A DNA stretch of 64,000 nt from Aquimarina sp. U1-2 (lineage in GTDB: Bacteria > Bacteroidota > Bacteroidia > Flavobacteriales > Flavobacteriaceae): contig NZ_JAGKIK010000008.1 of assembly GCF_017897595.1 (NCBI RefSeq), positions 165,725-229,724 of the forward strand. The letters are read 5' to 3'. Both the position numbers and the translations under genes were made by a program. Shown here piece by piece: positions 17,995 to 27,801 of this stretch. The notes beneath the pieces were generated by a model that was not told where the DNA came from, made no database searches, and saw only the letters and a program-made list of their open reading frames with translations. Each line of letters opens with the position of its first letter. Position 1 is the stretch's first letter.

Positions 17995-19110
17995 TTATCG
18001 AATTTGATGAAACCGAATTCCCAATTGTTTCTCTAGCTCTTTGATGATTTTTAATTCTGATTTTTGAATTAACACCAAAGATAAGCCTGAACTACCTGCT
18101 CTTGCCGTCCTACCGCTTCTATGAGTATAGTATTCTAGTGTATCAGGCAATTGATAATGAACTACAAAACTTAGATTAGCTACATCTACACCTCTTGCAG
18201 CCACATCTGTAGACACCAACAATTGTACTGCTTTTTTCCGAAAAGCACGCATTACTTTATCTCTTTCTTTTTGTGTCATTTCACCTTCGAGAAGTCCAAC
18301 ATTATAATTCTTTGCTTTTAATTGTTTTGCCAACGTTCTTGCAGCTACCTTAGTTTTTGTAAAAATTATACCCCTGCTGTTTTTCTTCGTTTTCAAAAAA
18401 TAAGAAAGCGTATCCAATTTGTTTACTTCGTCTCCAACCACGAATTGATGCTCGATCTTTCTATTTACAGCCTCATTTTTATCGATAGTTATTTTAATTG
18501 CATTTTTATCGACATATTTAGATATAATCTCGTCGAGAGAAGAAGGCATTGTCGCCGAAAAAAGCCATACATGTCGTTTTCCTTGCGTTTTGCTCAATAT
18601 TGTAGTAAGATCTTTTTTAAACCCCATACTTAACATCTCATCGGCCTCATCTAATACCAGAGTTTTAATTTTTGAGATATCGACTACATTTTTTTCTAGT
18701 AAATCTATAAGCCTGCCAGGGGTAGCTACGATAATTTGTGTAGGTCTTTTTAACCTAGAAATTTGTATTTCAATTTTTTCCCCGCCGTATACAGATTCGG
18801 TAAAGATTGTATCGGTATACTTGGTAAACTTAAAAAGTTGCTTAGCAATTTGCTGTCCTAATTCTCTAGTAGGTGCTAAAATTAGTGCCTGAGTGTAAGG
18901 TTTTCGAGCGTCTATTTGAGCCAAAATCGGTATTCCAAATGCAGCAGTTTTACCCGTTCCTGTTTGAGCCTTGCCAATAAAATCAGTTTCTGTAGTTAGC
19001 AAAACAGGTATGGATTGCTCTTGTATTTTTGTCGGAACAGTAATTCCTATTTCCTTCAAACTCTTTACAATAGGTTTAGGTACTCCTAATTCTGAAAATG
19101 TCATATTCAT
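17995..19110 (-). CDS. DEAD-box RNA helicase
   Basis: This 371-residue protein contains the full motif set in order: FSELGVPKPIVKSL (Q-motif region), AQTGTGKT (Walker A), PTRELGQQ, TPGRLID, DEAD, SAT, GIIFTKTK, TDVAARGVDV and HRSGRTARAG. It ends shortly after the helicase core, so it lacks the basic or RNA-binding tail of DbpA/CsdA types and looks like a minimal RhlE-like enzyme. It would unwind structured RNA in translation, decay or cold adaptation. It is convergent with the two-component pair, 14 bases between stops. Confidence 0.95.
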   Translation of the reverse strand: MNMTFSELGVPKPIVKSLKEIGITVPTKIQEQSIPVLLTTETDFIGKAQTGTGKTAAFGIPILAQIDARKPYTQALILAPTRELGQQIAKQLFKFTKYTDTIFTESVYGGEKIEIQISRLKRPTQIIVATPGRLIDLLEKNVVDISKIKTLVLDEADEMLSMGFKKDLTTILSKTQGKRHVWLFSATMPSSLDEIISKYVDKNAIKITIDKNEAVNRKIEHQFVVGDEVNKLDTLSYFLKTKKNSRGIIFTKTKVAARTLAKQLKAKNYNVGLLEGEMTQKERDKVMRAFRKKAVQLLVSTDVAARGVDVANLSFVVHYQLPDTLEYYTHRSGRTARAGSSGLSLVLIQKSELKIIKELEKQLGIRFHQIR

Positions 19111-19553
19111 CGGTTTACACTACAAAAATAGATGAATATATCAGAAAATTTACTCGATAATCAAGATTTAAACCCCTCACAGCTTATCTCGAAACAAAAT
19201 TAGTATCCGGCAGGATTCTTGATAAGCTTTAGAATCTTTCAGTAAACTATCTTAGGGTAAGCCGTTAAAGTATTCGTAAAAAACTGAATTTTAATGTTAA
19301 GGCAAGTCTGAGGATATGTAAACCCTTTAGCGGTAACAATAAATATAAGGAAGCCGTATTGATAAAATGAACTAATGAGAAGCAGCGTCAACGAAATGGG
19401 TATTATACCACTTCCACTTTAAAATTACAATCGCTTCACTTTTAAGAATGAAGAAACTAGATAATCTCTTAGTCCTGACTTTTGGTTCTAAAAGTCTTAG
19501 AATCTCTTTGCTAGGCCCAAGACAAAGTCTTGTGAAATTCTATTAACAAAAAC
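19111..19553. other. Intergenic region with a dispersed repeat copy
   Basis: These 443 bases contain one degenerate copy of a ~105-bp dispersed element (19247-19352) and ACCACTTCCACTTTAAAATT (19407-19426), whose reverse complement recurs near 25398-25416. No gene is visible. Confidence 0.6.
19247..19352 (+). repeat. Dispersed ~105-bp element, copy 1 (diverged)
   Basis: It shares the ordered words AAGCC..T.AAGTATTCG, AAGGCAAG and CCCTTT.GCG.T..CAATAAA with the copies at 35318-35420 and 62945-63055. This copy is the most diverged and is not directly followed by a plus-strand gene. Confidence 0.6.
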
Positions 19554-19946
19554 TTAACAAGAAATACTTAGAAAGTATATAAAAAATTGACGCTTTAAAG
19601 TCAACCCTTTTTTATGAAAATGTAACGTATTCATACAAAAACCACCAGAGCAATTAAAATCTGTTCCTTCATCAGAAGATAACACATCAAGTAAGGACAA
19701 TTGTTGCTCATGACTATTATGGGTTACACGATGAAGACCCATTGATTTTGCACAGGGATAAGATGATTGATGTTGTTCTTTATTGATAGTAATAGTAGTA
19801 GAGAGAAATGTATAATTAGTAGTGAGCGCACTTTGATTTTCTTTTGTACCAGAGATGTGTTCTGGCGCAATAGCGAATTGTGCAGTTCCTATAAAAGAAC
19901 AAAACAAGAAAATCAATAAAATTTGGGAACGTAGAGATGTAATCAT
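19554..19946 (-). CDS. Small exported protein with Cys/His-rich centre, unknown function
   Basis: The 130-residue product has a clean signal peptide (residues 1-23, ending GTAQ). Its later part contains HRVTHNSHEQQ, FNCSGGFCMNTLHFHKKG and a final cysteine, so two cysteines spaced CSGGFC are followed by HFH. I do not recognise the family. The residue pattern allows a disulfide or a metal site. It stands alone on the minus strand between non-coding stretches. Confidence 0.6.
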   Translation of the reverse strand: MITSLRSQILLIFLFCSFIGTAQFAIAPEHISGTKENQSALTTNYTFLSTTITINKEQHQSSYPCAKSMGLHRVTHNSHEQQLSLLDVLSSDEGTDFNCSGGFCMNTLHFHKKGLTLKRQFFIYFLSISC

Positions 19947-20126
19947 AGTAGCAGTATTAAGGAGTCTGATGAAATTGCAAGGCTAAAATCTTACAAAAAA
20001 TTTGTTTTTTCTTACATTTTATTTGTTAATAACATCGCTAAAGTACAATAATCAACGTTAAAAAACAACACTGCTTTTACATTTAACTGTTAAAGTTTCA
20101 GTTATTTACTCTATGAAAATTTATTT

Positions 20127-21017
20127 CTAGAACAATTTTAAATCATCTGTGGTGTGATTGGGTATTACTAAATCGGTACCTAACTTCTCGTTTAAATTTT
20201 GAATAAAATATGATGATAGTAAGGGAGATTCTTTCTCGATATTCTGATGTACAAAAAAATGAATATGGTTAATCCCATTATTTTTCCAGGTACATAGTCG
20301 TTGTACCCATTCATCTAACCGGTTATAATCTGTATCATGATTAGCTCCAACATATCGTACAAATGCTTCGGCATTTGTTAAACGCATATGCAATAAATCC
20401 CTCCTCCCTGCAGTATCGGTTATGATGTTGGCTATATTATTTTCTTCAAGCAGCGTATAGAGTTCATTAGCGACATTCTCATCATTAAACCAATCGGTAT
20501 GTCTAAACTCTATTGCCAATCTTATATCCTTTGGCCATTTTTCTATAAATGCGACCACCCTATCCATATATTTAGGACCAAAATTACCATGCAACTGTAA
20601 AAAAATTGTACCTAACTTTTCCTTGAGATGTATAACATTAGTTAAGTATTGATCAACATAAGGTTGCACATCATCATTCAATCTCTTTAAATGAGATATA
20701 TTTTGAACTAATTTTGGAAAGAATTTAAATCCGGAAGGTGTTTTATCGTACCACTTTTTAAATTGATCATCTGGAAATATTCTATAAAACGTAGCATTTA
20801 ATTCTATACTATTAAACTGTTGCGAGTAATATTCGAGTTCATCTTTGGTACCTCGAGGATAAAATCCTTTTAAATCTTGTTTATTCCATTTGGCGCAACC
20901 TACAAATATAGATAGTGTATCGTCCTTTTGTTCCGTTAAGACTCTTTTTGTCTCTTTATGATCTGCGGGTAATGTAAAATCTACTAATTCAGGGTGTTCT
21001 ACTTTTCCAAATTGCAT
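20127..21017 (-). CDS. DUF72 domain protein
   Basis: The start is placed at ATG 21017 (MQFGKVEHPELVDFTLP), which fits flavobacterial relatives and leaves 86 bases for divergent promoters; an ATG at 21083 would leave only 20. The 296-residue product has the DUF72 core: FVGCAKWNKQDLKGFYPRG, FNSIELNATFYR, KFFPKLVQNISH, LGTIFLQLHGNFGP, LAIEFRHTDWF and VRYVGANH. DUF72 is a TIM-barrel-like family of unproven biochemical role. No operon partner is present. Confidence 0.85.
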   Translation of the reverse strand: MQFGKVEHPELVDFTLPADHKETKRVLTEQKDDTLSIFVGCAKWNKQDLKGFYPRGTKDELEYYSQQFNSIELNATFYRIFPDDQFKKWYDKTPSGFKFFPKLVQNISHLKRLNDDVQPYVDQYLTNVIHLKEKLGTIFLQLHGNFGPKYMDRVVAFIEKWPKDIRLAIEFRHTDWFNDENVANELYTLLEENNIANIITDTAGRRDLLHMRLTNAEAFVRYVGANHDTDYNRLDEWVQRLCTWKNNGINHIHFFVHQNIEKESPLLSSYFIQNLNEKLGTDLVIPNHTTDDLKLF

Positions 21018-21103
21018 AAGCGTTAATAAAAGATTATCAAAAGTTGTAACAAAAGTATCATTTGAATGACTAACTTTATGCAAACATCATAAAAATTATA
21101 ATA

Positions 21104-21853
21104 ATGAACGCTTTAAAATCAATTTTGGTGGCTTTAGTATTGGCTTTATCCACTTCTTTTTATGCTCAAACAGCAGACGAGATTATCAACAATTATTTTG
21201 AAAACACCGGGGGAAAAGAAAATTGGGAAAAACTGGACGGAGTGGAAATGATCGGTGTTATGAAAATGCAAAATATGGAAATTCCATTTGAGCAGGTTGC
21301 CACAAAAGACGGGAAACAGCTTATTACTATAGAGCTTCAGGGTAGCAAAATGATATGGTCTGCTTTTGACGGTGAAACTTCATGGGAACGAAATCAAATG
21401 ACTATGGAAGCCGAAAAAAGCGATAATGAAGCTACAGAAAATATGAAAAAACAAGCCAAGGATTTTCCAGATCCATTTCTTAACTATAAAGACAAAGGAT
21501 ATACTGCAGAACTTATTGGTAAAGAAACTATTGATGGAACAGAAACTTTCAAAATAAAATTAACCAAAGATCCTATCATGGTCAATGGAGAATCAAAACC
21601 AAACATCTCTCATTATTATTTTGATACCGAAAATTTTGTACCTATCGTTGTAGAAACAGAAATTAATGAAGGCCCTATGAAAGGTCAAAATGTAAAATCA
21701 ACCATAAGCGATTATCAAGAAGTAAACGGAGTATATTTTCCATTTTCTATAAGTAATCAATTTCAGAGCATGGGTTTCAAGGAAATCAAACTAAATCCGG
21801 AAGTTGATACTACACTTTTTGTATTTCCCGAAAAAACCGAGGCTAAAAAATAA
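21104..21853 (+). CDS. Secreted LolA/outer-membrane lipoprotein-sorting-like protein
   Basis: This 249-residue protein has a signal peptide (residues 1-21, ending SFYAQ). The mature part starts TADEIINNYFENTGGKENWEKLDGVEMIGVMKMQNMEIPFE. That is typical of flavobacterial periplasmic proteins with a LolA-like open beta-barrel fold, and later strands include YYFDTENFVPIVVETEI. It has no lipobox. It is probably a periplasmic lipid- or lipoprotein-binding protein; whether it acts in sorting is not shown. It is co-directional with the large propeller protein but 335 bases apart. Confidence 0.7.
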   Translation: MNALKSILVALVLALSTSFYAQTADEIINNYFENTGGKENWEKLDGVEMIGVMKMQNMEIPFEQVATKDGKQLITIELQGSKMIWSAFDGETSWERNQMTMEAEKSDNEATENMKKQAKDFPDPFLNYKDKGYTAELIGKETIDGTETFKIKLTKDPIMVNGESKPNISHYYFDTENFVPIVVETEINEGPMKGQNVKSTISDYQEVNGVYFPFSISNQFQSMGFKEIKLNPEVDTTLFVFPEKTEAKK

Positions 21854-22188
21854 TACAAATAAACACTACCCAAATAAATATAAAAATAGGCTAAAGATGT
21901 GCAGTTGTCATCATCATCTACAAAGCTTCAAAATTCTTACATAGTCTTAGCTCTGGAAGTTTGTTGTAATGAAGTAGAAGACGATATGAACAAGTAGATT
22001 GAACTATCTTTATATTTATTTTGATAAAAAGCTATTTAAAATTATTTCTTTGTTGCTCTTTCATATCAAGAGCTATTAAAATACAAAAAATCTAAAACAT
22101 ACTGTTTTTTGACTTTGCTCTAAATGTCATACAAAGGAGTTGTTAAATAGCTCTATTTTATATTCACAACAAATCAATCAAAATAGTC
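21854..22188. other. Intergenic region without visible features
   Basis: These 335 AT-rich bases lie between two co-directional secreted-protein genes. I saw no hairpin terminator, repeat or small gene. Confidence 0.4.
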
Positions 22189-25100
22189 ATGAATCGTAAA
22201 AACATGGCGGTTATACTGGGTATACTAGTATCTATAACTGCATATTCTCAAGAAATTGTACTTAAAGGAAAAGAACTCTTTGGTACTATGGAAGCTCGAC
22301 AAATAGGCCCTGCATTAATGAGTGGTCGTATTATCGATCTTGAAAATCATCCTACCAACGCCAAAATACTGTACGCGGGTACTGCAGGTGGCGGGGTTTG
22401 GAAGTCTGAAAACGGAGGTGCCTCTTTTTCTTCTGTATTTGATGATCATGCACAATCTATTGGCGTTGTAGCGGTAGATCCTAGTGATCCTGACAATACA
22501 GTTTGGGTGGGTACCGGGGAGATCTGGACCAGAAATAGTGTTTCTGTGGGTGATGGTTTGTATAAATCGAATGATGGGGGCGCTAACTGGAAAAAAATAG
22601 GTTTCGAAAACTCTGAAAGAATCAGTAGTATAGTAATAAATCCCAAAAACGCTAACGAGGTTTATGTAGGGGTATTAGGTGCGCTTTGGGGCGATAGTGA
22701 AGACCGTGGCGTTTATAAAACTATAGATGGCGGCAAAACATGGGAAAAAATCCTGTACATTAACGAAAAAACAGGAGCGAATGATATCCTAATGGATCCC
22801 ACTAATCCTAACATTCTATACGCTGCTATGTGGGAGTTTCGCAGAACGGCATGGGGATTTAACTCGGGTGGCCCGAACAGCGCATTATACAAATCGACAG
22901 ATGCAGGAAAAACGTGGAAAAAGATCCATAATGGCTTTCCAAAAGGAGACCTGGGCAGGTTCGCAATTGCCATAGCTCCCTCTGCTCCAAAAACGGTATT
23001 TGCAGTTGTAGAGAGTAAAGAGGATAAAGGGCTTTATCGATCAGACGATGCGGGTGCAAGTTGGACCTTGTTAAACGGAGATTTCGGACTTGTTGTTCGA
23101 CCTTTTTACTTTTCACGATTAGTTGTGCATCCCACAAATCCAGATATTTTAGTAAAAGGTGGTTTGTTTGGATCTATATCTAGAGACGGCGGAAAAACAT
23201 TTAAGGATTTGGGAAATATGCATGCCGACATACACGACATTGTTTTTGATAGTAATAATCCCGATGCGATGTATGTAGGAACCGATGGAGGTGTCTATAG
23301 AAGTTGGGACGGAGGCGCTACCCTTGATATGGTAGATAATCTTCCTGTATCTCAATTTTATCATATTAGTGTTGATAATGACGAACCCTACAATATTTAT
23401 GGTGGTTTACAGGATAATGGATCGTGGTGGGGACCTTCTTCATCCCCAGGAGGTATCGAAGCCCGTGATTGGAATCCTGTTGGTGTTGGCGATGGATTTA
23501 GAGTTTTAAGACACCCTACGAAAAGAATAATTTATTCTGAAATGCAAGGCGCACAAAATGTATGGAGGTATGATATGGATAAAAATTATACCAAAAATAT
23601 ACAACCGTTTCCTATAAAAGGTGAAGCAGATCTGCGTTTTAACTGGAATGCTCCTATGGCTGTGAGTGCACATCAACCGGATAGATTTTACATGGGAAGT
23701 CAATTTCTACATGTTAGTGAAGATATGGGGGATAACTGGAAAAAAATATCTCCAGATTTGACTACCAATGATCCTAAAAAACAGGATAAAGAATCAGGAG
23801 GTATTTCTACAGATAAATCCGGAGCCGAAACCCATACCACAATTTTTACTATTGTAGAATCTCCATTAGACGAAAAAATAATCTGGGTAGGCACAGATGA
23901 TGGAAATGTACAGATCACCCAGGATGGAGGAAAAACTTGGACCAATACGGTTGCAAACATACAAGGACTTCCAAAAAACACGTGGGTATATCATATTGAA
24001 GCTAGTACTCATAAAAAAGGAACTGCTTATGCCGTTTTTGACGGTCATGCCTCTGGGGACATGAACACCTATGTTTATAAAACTTCAGATTTTGGAAAAA
24101 CATGGAAATCTATCGTCACAAAAGATATCAAAGGTTTTGCTAGAAACATTCAAGAAGATTATGTAAACGAAGATTTATTATTTCTCGGGACCGAGTTTGG
24201 TTTGTTTATTACTATAGACGGCGGACAGCACTGGTCAAAATTCACGAATAAAATGCCGGCTACCGCCGTTCATTTTATTGATCTACAGAAACAAACAAAC
24301 GATTTGGTCATGGGCACTCATGGTCGAGGTATCATTATTATTGATGACATTTCTCCGCTACGACAAATTAATCAAAACATACTTACCAAGGATGTTCACT
24401 TCTTTGATACCAAGCCTGCCATAATTAAAGAAGAAGGAGGCTTTGGTGGTGGTAGTACAGAACTGCAATTTGTAGGTGATAACCCAAGCTCAGATGCTAA
24501 AATCATTTATTATCTCAAAAAAAGACACACCTTTGGTAAAATGACCTTGTCTATACAAGATAAAGAGGGTAACGAAGTCGTAAGTTTAGTTCCGGGTAAA
24601 GCGAAAGGTATTAATGTAGTCAACTGGAATTTTAGAAAAAAAGGACCCAAAGTAGCCGCAGGTAAGACTTTTACCTTTGGAGGGTTTACGGCACCAAGAG
24701 TTGCTGCCGGTACGTATAAAGTGGTTCTAAAAAAAGGCAAAAACGAGTATACAAGTACACTTACAGTGAAAAACGACCCTGCTTCTTCAATCACTCCAGA
24801 CGATAGAATTGCGCATAAAAAATTAACGCAGCAATTGTTTGATAACATGGAAACACTCGCGTATTTGGTCTATAAAATTGATGAGCATAGTAAAGTAGCT
24901 GAAAAATTGATTGAGAATGATCCTGCCGCAAAGAAAATTGCCACTCCGGTGATCGAAGCTTTAACCCAATTGAAAGAAACTCTGGTGGTTACCACCGGCG
25001 ACAATTATGTAGCAGAAGCAGAACCACAGTTACGCGAAAAACTATCTCAATTATATGGTGAAGTAGCGAATCAGTTTGAAAAACCCTCTTATGCGAAAAT

Positions 25101-25257
25101 AGAAAATCAGGAGATACTAGAAACCCGATTAAATGAAGCTAAAGTTTCTTATGACAAAATCAAAAGCAAACAAATTGCTAAATTGAATAATTATCTAGAA
25201 AAGACAGGAAAATCTCCTACCAAAATTTTAGATAAAGAAGCATTTATTAATAAATAA
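22189..25257 (+). CDS. Large secreted BNR/sortilin-type beta-propeller protein
   Basis: This 1022-residue protein has a signal peptide (residues 1-20, ending AYSQ). It then carries many BNR/Asp-box repeats of the form S-x-D-x-G-x-T-W (KSNDGGANWKK, KTIDGGKTWEK, KSTDAGKTWKK, RSDDAGASWT, SRDGGKTF, TQDGGKTWT, TSDFGKTWKS, TIDGGQHWSK) spread over residues ~70-700. That indicates one or two VPS10/sortilin-like propellers. The C-terminal ~300 residues form beta-sandwich and helical parts (DDRIAHKKLTQQLFDN). Such proteins are often labelled glycosyl hydrolases, but no catalytic site is evident; a binding role at the surface or periplasm is as likely. A strong terminator follows. Confidence 0.85.
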   Translation: MNRKNMAVILGILVSITAYSQEIVLKGKELFGTMEARQIGPALMSGRIIDLENHPTNAKILYAGTAGGGVWKSENGGASFSSVFDDHAQSIGVVAVDPSDPDNTVWVGTGEIWTRNSVSVGDGLYKSNDGGANWKKIGFENSERISSIVINPKNANEVYVGVLGALWGDSEDRGVYKTIDGGKTWEKILYINEKTGANDILMDPTNPNILYAAMWEFRRTAWGFNSGGPNSALYKSTDAGKTWKKIHNGFPKGDLGRFAIAIAPSAPKTVFAVVESKEDKGLYRSDDAGASWTLLNGDFGLVVRPFYFSRLVVHPTNPDILVKGGLFGSISRDGGKTFKDLGNMHADIHDIVFDSNNPDAMYVGTDGGVYRSWDGGATLDMVDNLPVSQFYHISVDNDEPYNIYGGLQDNGSWWGPSSSPGGIEARDWNPVGVGDGFRVLRHPTKRIIYSEMQGAQNVWRYDMDKNYTKNIQPFPIKGEADLRFNWNAPMAVSAHQPDRFYMGSQFLHVSEDMGDNWKKISPDLTTNDPKKQDKESGGISTDKSGAETHTTIFTIVESPLDEKIIWVGTDDGNVQITQDGGKTWTNTVANIQGLPKNTWVYHIEASTHKKGTAYAVFDGHASGDMNTYVYKTSDFGKTWKSIVTKDIKGFARNIQEDYVNEDLLFLGTEFGLFITIDGGQHWSKFTNKMPATAVHFIDLQKQTNDLVMGTHGRGIIIIDDISPLRQINQNILTKDVHFFDTKPAIIKEEGGFGGGSTELQFVGDNPSSDAKIIYYLKKRHTFGKMTLSIQDKEGNEVVSLVPGKAKGINVVNWNFRKKGPKVAAGKTFTFGGFTAPRVAAGTYKVVLKKGKNEYTSTLTVKNDPASSITPDDRIAHKKLTQQLFDNMETLAYLVYKIDEHSKVAEKLIENDPAAKKIATPVIEALTQLKETLVVTTGDNYVAEAEPQLREKLSQLYGEVANQFEKPSYAKIENQEILETRLNEAKVSYDKIKSKQIAKLNNYLEKTGKSPTKILDKEAFINK

Positions 25258-25286
25258 TACCAGTTCTACTTTGAAATTGCTCAAAT

Positions 25287-25327
25287 AAAAGCAGTCATTT
25301 TTTGTTTAGACGAAAAATGACTGCTTT
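25287..25327. terminator. Strong bidirectional hairpin terminator
   Basis: AAAAGCAGTCATTTTT pairs perfectly with AAAAATGACTGCTTTT (16-bp stem, 9-base loop) and is flanked by A and T runs. It lies 30 bases after the stop of the propeller gene. Confidence 0.92.
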
Positions 25328-25334
25328 TATTTTG

Positions 25335-25704
25335 AAGTATAAACTGAAAAGGGCAATCCTGACTGCCATCCAACAGGTGGGCAAGTTTTAATGAGTGATT
25401 TTAAAGTGGAAGTGGTTTAAACTTTTTAGACCTTCTTATAATTCAATGTAGATTGGTCACATACAATTTAACTCGACTACCTGGTAGTCCAATTGTTCAT
25501 AAGTCGTTTACAACTCAAATTCTTCAGGTGAAATATCAAGAATACTAATCCGTATTTTAGTTATATATGTCAACATATCAAAAAGTAAAGGATTTACATT
25601 TAGAGTATTGCTAAATTTATAAAAAATGGCGTGAACATTGTACGTGGAGTAAGCAAAAATCAAAGGAGTATTATACCTCGAATATCGAGTAATCTATTTG
25701 AATT
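25335..25704. other. Intergenic region
   Basis: These 370 bases follow the terminator. Apart from TTTTAAAGTGGAAGTGGT near 25398-25416, shared in inverted form with 19407-19426, nothing is recognisable. Confidence 0.45.
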
Positions 25705-26121
25705 ATGGAAAACAGGGAAATAAGTTTATTAGAAATACGTCCAAAATTATCAAATGTTAGAGTTTCTGAAAATATGAGTAGCGACGAAAAGTTTCAGAAT
25801 AGAACGCTTAGACCGATAGTAAAACTTCAGGGAAACTTAATAATAGAAGTATTTAGAAATTATATTAAAAAAAGAAAAAATACCTTCTACGAAATATCCC
25901 TTGAAAAGCGATTGATTTATATTGAAAATGCTATCCAGAAAGACATGAAACTTAGAAATAGTTTGAAAGGAATGATCATTGGTCAATTTACCATACAAGA
26001 GTATTTACAATACACTCAAAACTCTTCTGCCCTTAACAAAAGAATGATGAATATTGTAAAAGAAAGATTACAAGATAATGTGCAACTACTAGAAAGCCCA
26101 TTATCTGTAATTACTTCATAA
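25705..26121 (+). CDS. Conserved hypothetical protein (sometimes labelled glyoxalase)
   Basis: This 138-residue, helix-rich soluble protein has the N-terminal pattern EIRPKLSNVRVSENMSSDEKFQNRTLRPIVKLQ. I associate that pattern with flavobacterial proteins often named glyoxalase in automatic annotation. No vicinal-oxygen-chelate metal ligands or glyoxalase fold marks are seen, so that name should not be trusted. It precedes a DUF4174 gene by 29 bases and may form an operon with it. Function unknown. Confidence 0.65.
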   Translation: MENREISLLEIRPKLSNVRVSENMSSDEKFQNRTLRPIVKLQGNLIIEVFRNYIKKRKNTFYEISLEKRLIYIENAIQKDMKLRNSLKGMIIGQFTIQEYLQYTQNSSALNKRMMNIVKERLQDNVQLLESPLSVITS

Positions 26122-26150
26122 ACTGATTTATAAATCGGTTCTGTTAAAAG

Positions 26151-26573
26151 ATGATGCGAATTATTATATGGGTATGTTTTCTAAGCTATTGCTCTATGTG
26201 TTGGTCCCAAAATTTGGATAAACATCTTTGGAAACATAGAATTATTGTCATTTTTACTGACTCGTTTTTAAATACTACATTTCAAAAACAAAAATTAGAA
26301 TTGCAAGCCTATCCACAAGACATCAAAGATCGAAAACTTGTGATGTATGTGGTCACTCCAAAATCGTATCAGTTTGGTTTACAACGCACCTCTTTACTAT
26401 CTACAGATATAGAATTCTTAAGCACTTTTAATAGCGATCAATCTCCTTTTAAAATAGTTTTGATAGGTTTGGACGGGAATGTTAAATTGAGTTGCAAGGA
26501 TGATCTACAGGCCAGCGACATATTTAATCGTATAGATCAAATGCCTATGCGAAAAAATGAACTTAAAAATTAG
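26151..26573 (+). CDS. DUF4174 domain protein, exported
   Basis: This 140-residue protein has a signal peptide (residues 1-19, ending CWSQ). It shows the DUF4174 pattern: NLDKHLWKHRIIVIFTDS at the start, FKIVLIGLDGNVKLSCKDDL in the middle and DIFNRIDQMPMRKNELKN at the end. The fold is thought to be thioredoxin-like, but no CxxC is present. It sits behind the conserved hypothetical gene with a short gap and is convergent with purC. Confidence 0.8.
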   Translation: MMRIIIWVCFLSYCSMCWSQNLDKHLWKHRIIVIFTDSFLNTTFQKQKLELQAYPQDIKDRKLVMYVVTPKSYQFGLQRTSLLSTDIEFLSTFNSDQSPFKIVLIGLDGNVKLSCKDDLQASDIFNRIDQMPMRKNELKN

Positions 26574-26599
26574 TGACTATTCATTTTCTTGTGTTAAAC

Positions 26600-27544
26600 T
26601 TATTTCAAATAAGATAGTACATTCTGTTCAATACGTTTTTCTATTTGGTCGACATTAGCCTTATGAAAAGTTTCACCGGTAATCTTTTCATAAAGTTCAA
26701 TGTACCGATCTGAAACAGAAGAAACAAATTCAGCAGTCATCACAGGAATTTGCTGACCTTCCTTTCCTTGAAACCCTTTATTTATCAACCACTGTCGAAC
26801 GAATTCTTTTGATAACTGTTTTTGAGGTTCATCATTTTCTTGTCTTTCCATATATCCTTTCGCATAAAAATACCGTGAAGAATCAGGAGTATGAATTTCG
26901 TCTATCAAAACAATCATTCCGTCACTAGTTTTTCCAAATTCATATTTGGTATCTACCAGAATTAATCCACGCTCTGCAGCAATTTCTGTTCCTCGTTGAA
27001 AAAGTTTATGAGTATACTCTTCAAGAATTTGATAATCGCTTTTAGAAACGATTCCTTTGGATACTATTTCTTCTCGCGAGATATCCTCGTCGTGCTCACC
27101 ATTATCTGCTTTTGTTGATGGTGTAATAATAGGGTTAGGAAACTTATCATTTTCTTTCATCCCCTCAGGCATAGCTACACCACAAAGTTGACGCTTTCCT
27201 TTTTTATATTCCCTTGCGGCATGACCAGACAGATATCCTCGAATCACCATTTCAACCTTAAAAGGCGTACATAAACGCCCCACCGCTACATTAGGATCGG
27301 GCGTATCGATAAGCCAGTTAGGTACTAAATCCTCTGTGGCTTTCATCATTTTGGTAGCTATTTGATTAAGGATCTGACCTTTGAAAGGAATTCCTTTAGG
27401 TAAAACTACATCAAAAGCCGATAAACGATCTGTAGCAATCATAACCAGCAATTCGTTATCAATAGTATACACTTCTCTCACTTTTCCTTTGTATACCGAT
27501 TTTTGCTTCGGAAAATTGTAGTCGGTATTGGTAATTGTATTCAT
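26600..27544 (-). CDS. purC: Phosphoribosylaminoimidazole-succinocarboxamide synthase
   Basis: This 314-residue enzyme of purine synthesis joins CAIR and aspartate using ATP. Visible marks are KVREVYTID near the start, [51 protein letters not shown] and [12 protein letters not shown] with [14 protein letters not shown]. The length matches the longer form (about 300 residues) rather than the ~240-residue E. coli type. Low-complexity repeats fill the gap behind its start, toward phoH. Confidence 0.97.
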   Translation of the reverse strand: MNTITNTDYNFPKQKSVYKGKVREVYTIDNELLVMIATDRLSAFDVVLPKGIPFKGQILNQIATKMMKATEDLVPNWLIDTPDPNVAVGRLCTPFKVEMVIRGYLSGHAAREYKKGKRQLCGVAMPEGMKENDKFPNPIITPSTKADNGEHDEDISREEIVSKGIVSKSDYQILEEYTHKLFQRGTEIAAERGLILVDTKYEFGKTSDGMIVLIDEIHTPDSSRYFYAKGYMERQENDEPQKQLSKEFVRQWLINKGFQGKEGQQIPVMTAEFVSSVSDRYIELYEKITGETFHKANVDQIEKRIEQNVLSYLK

Positions 27545-27557
27545 TTGTTGGGTTTGG

Positions 27558-27655
27558 TGTTTCTAGGTTCTAGGTTTTAGGTGTTAGGTTTTAGGTTTTA
27601 GGTGTTAGGCTTATGGTTTCTTGTTTCTCGTTTCTCGTTTCTCGTTTTCCGTTTC
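27558..27655. repeat. Low-complexity word repeats (TTTTAGGT/GTTAGG and TTTCTCG)
   Basis: Bases 27558-27612 repeat variants of TTCTAGG, TTTTAGG and TGTTAGG; 27615-27655 repeat GTTTCTC four times. No coding function. A related TTAGG stretch occurs at 51715-51745. Confidence 0.85.
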
Positions 27656-27689
27656 TGGTCTCAAATACTTATCAACTTAGATTCTTAAA

Positions 27690-27796
27690 ATCTCAGAGAC
27701 TTTGAAACTTAGATTCTCAGAAACTCAAAAACTCAGAAACTCAAAGACTCAATGACTAAAAGACTCAACAACTCAAAGACTAAAAAGACTCACAAA
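27690..27796. repeat. Low-complexity repeat of ACTCAAAGACT-type words
   Basis: About ten degenerate 9-11-base units (ACTCAAAA, ACTCAGAA, ACTCAAAG, ACTAAAAG) run up to the stop of the phoH gene. Confidence 0.85.
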
Positions 27797-27801
27797 CTAC
27801 A

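Noticed and set aside
22189..25257. Annotation as a glycoside hydrolase
   Set aside because: Asp-box propeller repeats alone do not show hydrolase activity; no catalytic residues of a sialidase were recognised.
25705..26121. Annotation as glyoxalase
   Set aside because: No metal ligands or vicinal-oxygen-chelate pattern is visible; the name seems to be a propagated label.
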